DNA from: Chrysogorgia sp. JL179-B06
Taxonomy: Eukaryota > Cnidaria > Anthozoa > Scleralcyonacea > Chrysogorgiidae
DNA length: 64,000 nucleotides
Assembly: GCA_035772405.1 (NCBI GenBank)
Contig: JAYKKM010000222.1
Location: forward strand, 186,001 to 250,000
Direction: 5' to 3'
Below, one piece after another: positions 8,875 to 16,123 of the stretch. The translations under genes were made by a program, and so were the position numbers. Numbering within the stretch: the first letter of the stretch is position 1; every line of letters begins with the position of its first letter. The notes under the pieces are model-generated. The model had not been told where the DNA came from. It worked only from the letters and a program-made list of their open reading frames with translations, and did no database searches.

Positions 8875-9204
8875 TCAAGAGTCAAATGTGTCTAACGCTG
8901 GACGACGAGCTTTGTGGTTCTCTGACACAGGTGCTGGTGTAGCACTCACTTTTTCACTGCTAATTGTGTACCACAACGAAGCACCAGCAATGATAACACC
9001 AAGTGTTCCAACAATGTAACCATAGCTCCACTCACTACCCTGTTCTTCGTTGACTATCATTTCACGCATTTTTTTTTCTTTCGCGGCTTTCGATATCTCA
9101 GCCAACTTTTTACCAGCAGCGACACGCTTTGGGTCCTTCACCTTAACACTTTTCACATCAGCTGTGATCTTAGCGTCGACAACCGTCTGTGGGTCCTCAG
9201 CCAT
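8875..9204 (-). CDS. Single-pass membrane protein with basic N-terminus
   Basis: 109 aa. A Lys-rich N-terminal half (DPKRVAAGKKLAEISKAAKE, ...) is followed by one membrane segment (about 66-83, YIVGTLGVIIAGASLWYT) and a polar tail ending ALDTFDS, conserved in element 2 (59877-60212). It is the first gene of a five-gene minus-strand run ending in polB, and is transcribed from the divergent region with the 23-bp repeats. The function is unknown. Confidence 0.72.
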   Translation of the reverse strand: MAEDPQTVVDAKITADVKSVKVKDPKRVAAGKKLAEISKAAKEKKMREMIVNEEQGSEWSYGYIVGTLGVIIAGASLWYTISSEKVSATPAPVSENHKARRPALDTFDS

Positions 9205-9335
9205 CTATTACACTATCACGTGTTATCTTACTCACAGTTGACCTCACAGGTATCTCACAGTTGACCTCACAGGTATCTCACAGTTCCAAACCAAACGCAC
9301 TAAAAATTAGGATTTTTTTCTGAGAGTATAACATA
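9205..9335. promoter_or_regulatory. Divergent promoter region with 23-bp direct repeats
   Basis: It separates the minus-strand polB cluster from the plus-strand zinc-finger/TK genes. From 9231 to 9285 a 23-bp unit beginning ctcacagttgacctcacagg occurs twice plus a partial third copy. The same array is conserved in element 2 (59796-59850). The motif TATAACATA sits immediately before the 9336 start. Iteron-like binding sites for a transcription or replication factor are likely (inference). Confidence 0.65.
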
Positions 9336-10028
9336 ATGACTCAAGACCGAGAGGTTAGCGAAGAAGTTATTGACCGCTTGCTGAGAACGGCCTTTGTCAG
9401 TGTGTCTACCCCACGAGTCGACAATGGACCCAACGTCTTAAACGAGTACTTTTCAATATACGATCTGCTCGACCTCAGACGTGAAGAGGTGTTAATAAAA
9501 CAGCCTATCCCCCAGGTCGACTGTGCGAGGCATCTTCACGACACTTGGATCGATCTTCGGGAGGAAAGAGCCAACGAGCTCGCTGATAGATTAGCTAGCA
9601 TAATCCCTGTGTGGTGTTACTCATCATTCAAGTACCTTATGTTAGCAAGTGATGTCTACTTGAACAACCCTAGTGGGTCCAACGGTACGTTACTCGGTAA
9701 CTTCCTCCAAGTGTTCTTAGTGACCCTTATGTGGAAACCATGCCCAACCAAAGCCAAAGCGTGGCTAGATCTCGCCGCGAACCGCGACGTTCACGTTTGC
9801 AAGGTGGGGTGTAACGAGATACTGGGTGCGGATGATATCAGGGACCACGTACTCTCGCCCGCCCACAGACACTTTGTGAGAAATAAAAACGTGTACACCT
9901 GTCACCCGTGCGGTGTGGTCACCAACGACCCACTGCATCGCTTGAGACACGAGAGCTCGAGGTCTCATCTTAAAAACTTAGAGCTTCAGCGGATATTTAA
10001 CATGGAACGACGATTTCCACCACAATAA
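9336..10028 (+). CDS. Two-zinc-finger protein of Polintons
   Basis: 230 aa. The C-terminal third has two zinc-binding units: C155/C159...H171/H177, and a C2H2 finger with C189, C192, H205 and H211. The N-terminal ~150 residues are mostly helical and unrecognised. TATAACATA lies directly before the start codon. Element 2's copy (59011-59745) has a differently diverged N-terminal third and a longer C-terminal tail. TK follows 28 bases later. A DNA-binding regulator is plausible but unproven. Confidence 0.7.
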   Translation: MTQDREVSEEVIDRLLRTAFVSVSTPRVDNGPNVLNEYFSIYDLLDLRREEVLIKQPIPQVDCARHLHDTWIDLREERANELADRLASIIPVWCYSSFKYLMLASDVYLNNPSGSNGTLLGNFLQVFLVTLMWKPCPTKAKAWLDLAANRDVHVCKVGCNEILGADDIRDHVLSPAHRHFVRNKNVYTCHPCGVVTNDPLHRLRHESSRSHLKNLELQRIFNMERRFPPQ

Positions 10029-10056
10029 AAAATATTTCTCCGAAGGTATAGTAACC

Positions 10057-10629
10057 ATGAGAAAAGTTGGTAAACTAGAAATCGTGATTGGTCCCATGTT
10101 CGCAGGAAAAACGACAGAGACTCTCCGCAGGTTAGTCGCGTTAAGTAAATCAGGGCTCAAAGTCCTCTACATAAACAACACAGGTGACACCAGGCGAACT
10201 GACCACGCGTTCTCCACACATCGTCAGACCATTGTTGTTGGATCAGACAGTTTACCTGTGAAGTTAATCACCAACCTTCCAAGTTCTTCCGAGATAGCTG
10301 ATAACGACGTCATCGGAATTGACGAAGGCCATTGGTACTCTGATCTACTCCCAGTTATTCACGAATACATTAAAGCTGGCATTCACGTCATTATTTGTGG
10401 TCTCATAACAACGGAGCATTTAAAAAGACTTGGTGAGCTCGACACACTGTTCCCAGTGGCAGACGACATCACATTTCTAAAAGCGTATTGCGCCGTTTGT
10501 CGCGACACTTACGGAACAACTGTCGAAGCGCCATTCAATTGGAGATACAACCCAGGGTCGTCATTCGTTGGTGGTGCTGAGCAATATCGCGCAGTGTGCA
10601 GACGTCATCATCCTTCCACACAAAATTAA
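10057..10629 (+). CDS. tk: Thymidine kinase (type II, vaccinia/cellular TK1-like)
   Basis: 190 aa, near the usual size for viral type II TKs. It phosphorylates thymidine with ATP. Features: P-loop GPMFAGKT (12-19), the DEG motif with probable catalytic Glu90, a CGLI segment, zinc ligands C145/C148 and C181 with H184, and the lasso-region GGAEQYRAVCRRH. It is conserved in element 2 (58458-59027). It presumably raises dTTP for element replication. TK is not part of the core Polinton gene set. Confidence 0.95.
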   Translation: MRKVGKLEIVIGPMFAGKTTETLRRLVALSKSGLKVLYINNTGDTRRTDHAFSTHRQTIVVGSDSLPVKLITNLPSSSEIADNDVIGIDEGHWYSDLLPVIHEYIKAGIHVIICGLITTEHLKRLGELDTLFPVADDITFLKAYCAVCRDTYGTTVEAPFNWRYNPGSSFVGGAEQYRAVCRRHHPSTQN

Positions 10630-10865
10630 GGGTGTTCTCGGATACCCCACTTTTTTAAATTTAGACATTGGTCACATGAAGCGTCCAATGTACCGTAGAA
10701 ACATTTTTTCACACGGTGGTCAGAAGGTTTGTGAAATAAAGAGAGAAAGTTTCGCAAACGTTTTTACCAAGTTAAAAACGTCTTTAGAAAATGCTAGAAC
10801 AGTTGTCGCTTCAAACGTCGTCTCAACAACGAGAACGAGTGCTAATTCGACTTATTACTCGCTGT
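10630..10865. other. Convergent intergenic spacer
   Basis: It lies between the converging TK and BRO genes. Part of it reads open in a frame overlapping the TK end, but that reading is not conserved in element 2 (58217-58457). No gene is called. Confidence 0.5.
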
Positions 10866-11627
10866 CTAAAAAGTCTCTTTACAATAGCGTCTCTCATGGT
10901 TACTCAACGCTGATTTATTTTTAAATTTACGAAAACACTGGGAACACTGAAACCCAACGTCAAAGAAATATTTTATCACCGTGGTAATAGCGTCGTCGTA
11001 TGAGTCGCACAAGAGTGTTAGATAACCAGCGGACTTGTATCTGAGCAACAGAGACTCCTGCTCTTCAGATGTCTTACCTGTGCCACCTGGATTCTTGAAC
11101 TCAATCACAAGCCCGCTATGCTGTCGGTTTGCATTGGCAATAATCAAGTCAGGCGTTCCACGTTGGTAACCTTTTTTCCACGAATTTATTCTTTTACTCG
11201 AAGTGTCTTGATTCTCACCACAAGCGGCTATCAAAATAGCTTCTGGATAATATTTCCTAAGAAAACCAACAACTTTCGTATGAAGGTCGAACTCAGTGAT
11301 CATTTTAAACTGATTGTGTTTGAGACCGACGTCAGCCAAACTTTTTCTAACGCTTGGTAAGACTTCTGAGTGCACCCACCTTCCAAAGTGTTTCGCACGC
11401 TCCATTTTACTCGAGAACGTCAGTGAGTAGACCCCAAGTTCGTTGATAAACGAGGCCTGTTCCATCTTCATTTTACAATCAGGTTCGACGTGGTCGTTGA
11501 CTGCATCTTTTGGTCGAGCATAACCTAGAGCGCTCGCGACTTCTTTCGCTTTGAACCATATTTCACCGTTGTGATTAACCGTCGTGATTTGGTGACCATC
11601 GAATAATTGCACTGAGTTGGTTGCCAT
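10866..11627 (-). CDS. BRO-N / VRR-NUC nuclease / zinc-finger fusion protein
   Basis: 253 aa from MATNSVQLFD, the start shared with element 2; an in-frame upstream Met at 11660 lies in the 46-aa gene. Residues 1-105 match a BRO-N domain (IWFKAKEVASALGY; GRWVHSEVLPSVRK). Residues 125-220 resemble a VRR-NUC (PD-(D/E)xK) nuclease, with D160 in GTPD, E176 and K178 in EFK, and Q190. Residues 228-249 form a C2HC finger. Element 2's copy lacks 12 residues after CGENQ. Possibly a DNA-repair, junction-cleaving or regulatory protein. CTATAGTA precedes the start codon. Confidence 0.88.
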   Translation of the reverse strand: MATNSVQLFDGHQITTVNHNGEIWFKAKEVASALGYARPKDAVNDHVEPDCKMKMEQASFINELGVYSLTFSSKMERAKHFGRWVHSEVLPSVRKSLADVGLKHNQFKMITEFDLHTKVVGFLRKYYPEAILIAACGENQDTSSKRINSWKKGYQRGTPDLIIANANRQHSGLVIEFKNPGGTGKTSEEQESLLLRYKSAGYLTLLCDSYDDAITTVIKYFFDVGFQCSQCFRKFKNKSALSNHERRYCKETF

Positions 11628-11649
11628 TACTATAGCCTCGCAAAAAAAA

Positions 11650-11790
11650 CTACTCGACATAGGTGCCAGGTTTTTTATAGATCTGGTTTGTTGTGTACCA
11701 ATGCAGCAAATACGTTTTATTAGTCTTCAGTTTTCTACGTCGTCTGAAAAAGTTTCTAATGTTACGAACCAGTTTTCTAAGCCAACCCAT
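11650..11790 (-). CDS. 46-aa arginine-rich peptide
   Basis: Starting MGWLRKLVRN, it carries an RRRRK block and ends KKPGTYVE. The same-length product is kept in element 2 (57327-57467) with conservative changes, which supports it as a real gene. It lies between the 69-aa and BRO genes on the same strand. By size and charge it could be a DNA-condensing core peptide, analogous to the small basic core peptides of adenoviruses. That is analogy, not homology. Confidence 0.6.
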   Translation of the reverse strand: MGWLRKLVRNIRNFFRRRRKLKTNKTYLLHWYTTNQIYKKPGTYVE

Positions 11791-11796
11791 TTTAAC

Positions 11797-12006
11797 TTAG
11801 GTCACGTCTCCTACCACTCCCACAGTGTCTGACTCTGCAGGTAACATAATAGGTTTGCCGTAAGTCTTTTTAGACCTCATACCAATCTCAGCGTGCAGCT
11901 CGAGAGTAACGTCACCGCGACCAAATGATCCACCAGCTTTGAACATGTGATCAGTCGTCTTATTTATCTTATATATTTCATGGGGTCTCGAAAAACATGC
12001 TCCCAT
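11797..12006 (-). CDS. 69-aa protein with N-myristoylation-type start
   Basis: It begins MGACFSRP: Gly2 with Ser6 fits the N-myristoylation consensus, and Cys4 could be palmitoylated. It is conserved in element 2 (MGACISRP, 57112-57318). The rest is polar with a GGSFGRGDVTLELHAEIGM core. Its start abuts the fibre gene stop, so the genes are probably co-transcribed. A membrane-anchored virion or assembly factor is a reasonable inference. Confidence 0.7.
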   Translation of the reverse strand: MGACFSRPHEIYKINKTTDHMFKAGGSFGRGDVTLELHAEIGMRSKKTYGKPIMLPAESDTVGVVGDVT

Positions 12007-12957
12007 TTACTTTACACCATATTCCTTCATCATTTCTCCACCCATGATTATGATGTCTCGGTTCGTCATGTAGCCACTCACAATTTTCACGCCGTAGAAT
12101 TCTATCAACGATGGGTATGCATAGGGTGCGAGTGGTATTCTTGGTCGATGTATTCCAAAAATTGTTCCATAGGGTGTGCCTATCTTTTTCATATTTGCTA
12201 CGAAGTCTGAATCGGCTGACTTAACGTTGTTGACTCTGACATGTGAATTGTCCATTTGCCAGTGTATCGATATCATGTGCATTTTACTTATGTCAACACC
12301 ACTCGGAATAGTGCATATGCTCTCCATTGCTGGGACGCTGCCACCATACGCGAGTCCATTAGTCATACCAGTCTTGTACCCTATGAACTTATCCCACTGA
12401 CCGTCGTCGTTCGATATAATTGTCTCCCAATTTGATCCAGCGGTTCTCATTGGTAACCTCACCACAACAAAAATGGAGAGATCACACCATTGCATACTCG
12501 GACAATTAAAATGGAGACCTGACTCAAGTGGGATTGGTGTTAACACAGGGGATAGAAAACTTTGACTCACACCGCTGATGCCAACAATAGGACCGTAAGC
12601 CGGGTTGTTTTGCACTAATTTACTTGTTTCACCAATGGCTTTCACTTTGTTTGAACCATTGGTGTGAAATTCCACGTTTTTCAAGGCGTGTGTGCTAACG
12701 TTGAAGTCGAGCACAACATTATAGGACTGACTCTTGAGGTAGCTTGATAGTAATTGCTCTAGAGTTCTTTTATTTGCAGCGTCTGAGTCATCGACCGGGT
12801 CTGCTACGTTTTTTATCGCTGAGCCTTGCATGTCTATTATTCCAGACATCCTTCCACCGGTCGCGCTTAATTTAGGATCTTCGTCCAGATGCCTTTTCGT
12901 TCTCTTCAGTATTTTATCGTGAGGGTCGTCAGACTCATACCCATAGTTTAGGCTCAT
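12007..12957 (-). CDS. Fibre/spike-like protein with phage-tail-type motif
   Basis: 316 aa. Residues 38-63 (SGIIDMQGSAIKNVADPVDD and following) match the 'G-I-DM-x-G-x-I-x-N-x-DP-x-D-x-DA' pattern of tail-fibre and collar proteins, a segment that often precedes trimeric fibres. The C-terminal two-thirds look beta-rich and resemble a lectin/LamG-type jelly roll (inference). It is nearly identical in element 2 (56161-57111), unlike the neighbouring 492-aa protein. It would act on the virion surface. The start overlaps the upstream gene's stop region (2-base gap). Confidence 0.6.
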   Translation of the reverse strand: MSLNYGYESDDPHDKILKRTKRHLDEDPKLSATGGRMSGIIDMQGSAIKNVADPVDDSDAANKRTLEQLLSSYLKSQSYNVVLDFNVSTHALKNVEFHTNGSNKVKAIGETSKLVQNNPAYGPIVGISGVSQSFLSPVLTPIPLESGLHFNCPSMQWCDLSIFVVVRLPMRTAGSNWETIISNDDGQWDKFIGYKTGMTNGLAYGGSVPAMESICTIPSGVDISKMHMISIHWQMDNSHVRVNNVKSADSDFVANMKKIGTPYGTIFGIHRPRIPLAPYAYPSLIEFYGVKIVSGYMTNRDIIIMGGEMMKEYGVK

Positions 12958-12959
12958 TA

Positions 12960-14438
12960 CTACTTCAAGGTGTATTTGGTTACTAAATAGCCAGAGACTG
13001 CTGAGAACCCTAAGACTATCGCCAACGTTGTCGTGTCTGACTCGCTTGTGGTGGTCTGCGCTATTTGATTGGTGGTGACCACTGTTTTCTTCGCGGCAGG
13101 TCTCAGCTTTGAAGGTCCTAGCTTTGAAGGTCTCAGCTTTGAAGGTCCTAGCTTTGAAGGTGGTGCGACTAGAGTTTCCAAGTGGAGTCCTGCCGCTTGA
13201 TGGACTTTCTTGTGCTTCGCTTTTGACGCTTGGTGGTAGTTCAACCCGTCGTTATACCCAAATGTCATCCCAGTTTCGGACGAAGTTCTGAGCACGTTAT
13301 TGTAACCAACAATGGGGTCCTTTAACAAGACCATGCTTCTGGGGATCAGCCAAGTGTTGGGTGTCACAGCTGTGTCTAGCTTAACTTTGATCTCACTAAT
13401 CGCTTTGTTCATAAGGTTGATCCAAACACTTGGTGAATACTGAACCACACCGTCTTCAATGATGTCTCTAAAGATTTGTTGCGTTTCTCGAGCACTAGCT
13501 CTAGTTCCCACGATGCTTTGCTTTGACCTCGCTTGGGCTCCAAGAATGGCACGCATGTAAACTTCAATCGATTGGTTTAGTAGTTCTTGTCCTAATGGTG
13601 TGAACCCGTCAGAGTGTCTTGGGCAATACCGACGATAATCACCTTGGATGTCCTTGATGTATCTATTGTCAACATCAGTCAATGGTACGTGGCCTCTCAA
13701 AAGTCGCCAGTCAGGGAGGTACAGTCTTAAGATGTTGTTAATGTCAACTTGACTCTTACTCAAACGGAACATCACACGACGAATGGTGAAGTATACGTGA
13801 AACCTCATGAGACTCACGATTTGCTTCGGAACGTCGACGTGATAACTTAAGTTCTGTAGAGACACCCCTGAGCGATATGTAGCGATGTACATACCTGCGA
13901 TCGCTTGATAGTAACTCTCCGTTAGAGTCCAAACTGTGTTAACGTTACCACCAATCGCCTTGTCGTTGTGACGTCTTTTGGTGTTAATGAATATTTTCGG
14001 TAGATTTGATTTGAAGGAATTATTGTCGTCAACAAAGACGTCAAAATTGTGGGTTGGGTAATTTAGGACATATGGTGGAAACGTCTCGACTTCTCTGTAG
14101 CTCTTGTGGGTCTCTGTCAGTAATAACTTTGGGACACGCCCATCGCTCGACCATATTTTTGGGAACTCGCTGTTGTGCAACCACTTCTGCATGTTTTTAT
14201 CATTTTTGAAGGTTGTGCTGGTTATGTCTGTGCTGAGGATGTCATTGTTTCTGAAATACACATCGACACTCACGATTTTACCATCTTGTGAAATATTTGG
14301 ATAGAACTCGAATTTGCCTAAAGTAGCGTTGGGGTACTTTTTGACGAAGTCTGCCTTTGCGTCATGTGTAGCCTTCGATGTGTTCGCCATCGCACGTTTG
14401 TAATACTTTCCGTAGTACTCATGAAGGGCTTTCTGCAT
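12960..14438 (-). CDS. Large Polinton structural protein with C-terminal membrane anchor
   Basis: 492 aa from MQKALHEYYGKYY (element 2 start); an in-frame Met at 14450 would fall in the divergent promoter. N-terminal ~110 residues and C-terminal ~35 (TTTLAIVLGFSAVSGYLVTKYTLK region, membrane-like) are nearly the same in element 2 (54686-56158), while the centre differs strongly. A linker with KLGPSKLRPS repeats lies at about 13095-13165. I do not recognise the family. Being in the fibre run, it is probably a virion component. It is transcribed from the 24-bp divergent promoter shared with the minor capsid gene. Confidence 0.7.
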   Translation of the reverse strand: MQKALHEYYGKYYKRAMANTSKATHDAKADFVKKYPNATLGKFEFYPNISQDGKIVSVDVYFRNNDILSTDITSTTFKNDKNMQKWLHNSEFPKIWSSDGRVPKLLLTETHKSYREVETFPPYVLNYPTHNFDVFVDDNNSFKSNLPKIFINTKRRHNDKAIGGNVNTVWTLTESYYQAIAGMYIATYRSGVSLQNLSYHVDVPKQIVSLMRFHVYFTIRRVMFRLSKSQVDINNILRLYLPDWRLLRGHVPLTDVDNRYIKDIQGDYRRYCPRHSDGFTPLGQELLNQSIEVYMRAILGAQARSKQSIVGTRASARETQQIFRDIIEDGVVQYSPSVWINLMNKAISEIKVKLDTAVTPNTWLIPRSMVLLKDPIVGYNNVLRTSSETGMTFGYNDGLNYHQASKAKHKKVHQAAGLHLETLVAPPSKLGPSKLRPSKLGPSKLRPAAKKTVVTTNQIAQTTTSESDTTTLAIVLGFSAVSGYLVTKYTLK

Positions 14439-14462
14439 ATAACATACCATATGTTATACATA
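14439..14462. promoter_or_regulatory. 24-bp bidirectional promoter with TATAACATA dyad
   Basis: Start codons of the two divergent structural genes are only 24 bp apart. The gap with flanking bases contains TATAACATA and its inverse TATGTTATA as a near-palindrome. The arrangement is kept in element 2 (54662-54685), and TATAACATA also precedes the zinc-finger gene in both elements. A very short leader is implied. Degenerate copies follow the duplication at 15425-15446. Confidence 0.65.
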
Positions 14463-15164
14463 ATGCGAAAGTTGACGGTATTCGTTGAAGGTGTAGAAAA
14501 AGTGGTGTCCTTTGACAACGCGATAATGGTCACGCATGATAACCCATGCATTATGGTCAAGACAGCCACTGTGTTTTGGGACTACAATAACACAACAAAC
14601 GACGACAGCATTCAGGTCGTCGAGGAGGATGGCTCTGTGGGTGGCTCTCTTAGAGAAATTAAAGTGGGTGAAGGGTACTTCAGCTTCGACGCGTTGGTCA
14701 AAGTTTTAAAACGTGAGTCTGACAAGTATAAGGTGAATCTTGAGATAGAGAGACTAGCGCCCACAGGCAAATGCAGGGTTAGGGCTAGTAACACAGTTTT
14801 CATAGGAGAAACCCTTAAGCTTCTACTTGGTTTCGGGAAGAGTGGGGTGATTTTTTCTAGAGCACCGTGGCACATCAGCCCAAACGAGGTCGATATGTAC
14901 AGAGGTCTGAAGTACATAGAAGTCTCGTGTGATATTGTTGAGACCGAGAGCAATGTAGGTGTTGATGGGAAGCGTAGCAATGTGATCACAACGTTGCCAA
15001 TACCTACCGAACAGTCTTTGAAGGGGTCAGTACAACGCCATGTGGACATCGAGTCCAAGGTGGGTATTAAAAAAGGTGTTTACTCAAGTATGACATTTCG
15101 TGTCAAACCAAATAATGGTGATCTTAAAATTGGTGCGGTGTTATTGGAACTGTATATTATGTAA
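14463..15164 (+). CDS. Minor capsid (penton-like single jelly roll), paralogue 1
   Basis: 233 aa starting MRKLTVFVEG. The conserved N-terminus (KVVSFDNAIMVTHDNPCIMV) and C-terminus (SNVITTLPIPTEQSLKG; VYSSMTFRVKPNN) flank a strongly variable centre (about residues 42-140). The conserved C-terminal block resembles Polinton minor capsid/penton proteins (family assignment by pattern). A second paralogue follows at 15447-16118. Element 2 has a single copy. Confidence 0.65.
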   Translation: MRKLTVFVEGVEKVVSFDNAIMVTHDNPCIMVKTATVFWDYNNTTNDDSIQVVEEDGSVGGSLREIKVGEGYFSFDALVKVLKRESDKYKVNLEIERLAPTGKCRVRASNTVFIGETLKLLLGFGKSGVIFSRAPWHISPNEVDMYRGLKYIEVSCDIVETESNVGVDGKRSNVITTLPIPTEQSLKGSVQRHVDIESKVGIKKGVYSSMTFRVKPNNGDLKIGAVLLELYIM

Positions 15165-15424
15165 CCACTTCCACATGTTTTTATCATTTTTGAAAGTTGC
15201 GCTGGTTATGTCTGTGCTGAGGATGTCGTTGTTTCTGAAACACACATCGACACTCATGATTTTACCATCTTGCGAAATATTTGGATCAAGCTCGAATTTG
15301 CTTAAAGTGGCGTGAGGATACTTTTTGATGAGGTCTGCCTTTGCGTCGTGTGCAGCCTTCTATGTGTTCGCCATCGCGCACTTGTAGCGCTTTCCATAGT
15401 AGTCATGAAGGGCTTTCTGCATAT
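15165..15424 (-). pseudogene. Duplicated 5' fragment of the 492-aa gene
   Basis: It reads as the N-terminus of the 12960-14438 gene (MQKALHDYYGKRY...) and reaches a stop (AMANT*) after about 20 residues, with further frame damage. It was carried along when about 0.95 kb (roughly 14175-15164) was tandemly duplicated to give the second minor capsid gene. Its promoter dyad is partly degraded (taatatac instead of taacatac). Confidence 0.8.
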
Positions 15425-15446
15425 AATATACCGTATGTTATACATA

Positions 15447-16118
15447 ATGCGAAAGTTGACGGTATTCGTTGAGGGTGCGGAAAAAGTCGTGTCCTTTGAC
15501 AACGCAATAATGGTCACGCACGACAACCCATGCATTATGGTTAAGACAGCCACCGTGTTTTGGGACTATGACAACGTATTGGCAAACGCAACCAACTTTT
15601 CCTTCGATAGTCTCTCACTGATCTCAGTGCCTCAAGGACACTATAACTTCAACGCGTTGGTTGAGTTCATGAAGCTTCAGCTCCCTGGCGTGGGGCAAAG
15701 TCTTGAAATAGAGAAAATTCTATCTGGTGGATGTAGAGTGAAGACTACAGCCTTGTTAAGGTTGCGGGGAGTCGGGCCCCTTCTTGGTTTTGCGGAAAAC
15801 ACGTTAATCCAAAGGAAGCGGTGGCACGTCAGCCCAAACAAGGTTGATATGTACAGAGGTCTGAAGTACATAGAAATCTCATGTGATATTGTTGAGACGG
15901 AGAACAATGTGGGTACTGATGGGAAACGTAGCAATGTGATCACAACGTTGCCAATACCCACTGAACAGTCTTTGAAAGGGTCGGCGCAACGTCACGTAGA
16001 CATTGAGTCTAGGGTGAGTGTTAAAAAAGGTGTCTACTCAAGTATGACATTTCGTGTCAAACCAAATAACGATAGTCTCAAAATTGGCGCGGTGTTGTTG
16101 GAACTGTATATTGTGTGA
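15447..16118 (+). CDS. Minor capsid (penton-like single jelly roll), paralogue 2
   Basis: 223 aa. The first ~45 and last ~95 residues are almost those of paralogue 1, but the centre (about 45-130) is as different as between elements. It may form a distinct penton or decoration subunit. It is intact. The stop overlaps the area just before the integrase start (ATG at 16124). Confidence 0.65.
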   Translation: MRKLTVFVEGAEKVVSFDNAIMVTHDNPCIMVKTATVFWDYDNVLANATNFSFDSLSLISVPQGHYNFNALVEFMKLQLPGVGQSLEIEKILSGGCRVKTTALLRLRGVGPLLGFAENTLIQRKRWHVSPNKVDMYRGLKYIEISCDIVETENNVGTDGKRSNVITTLPIPTEQSLKGSAQRHVDIESRVSVKKGVYSSMTFRVKPNNDSLKIGAVLLELYIV

Positions 16119-16123
16119 ATTAT

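Noticed and set aside
8612..8878. 88-aa frame overlapping the 80-aa membrane protein
   Set aside because: It is out of frame with the conserved gene and not preserved in element 2.
10568..10924. 118-aa frame at the TK end, between TK and BRO
   Set aside because: It overlaps both genes in other frames and the reading is not kept in element 2.
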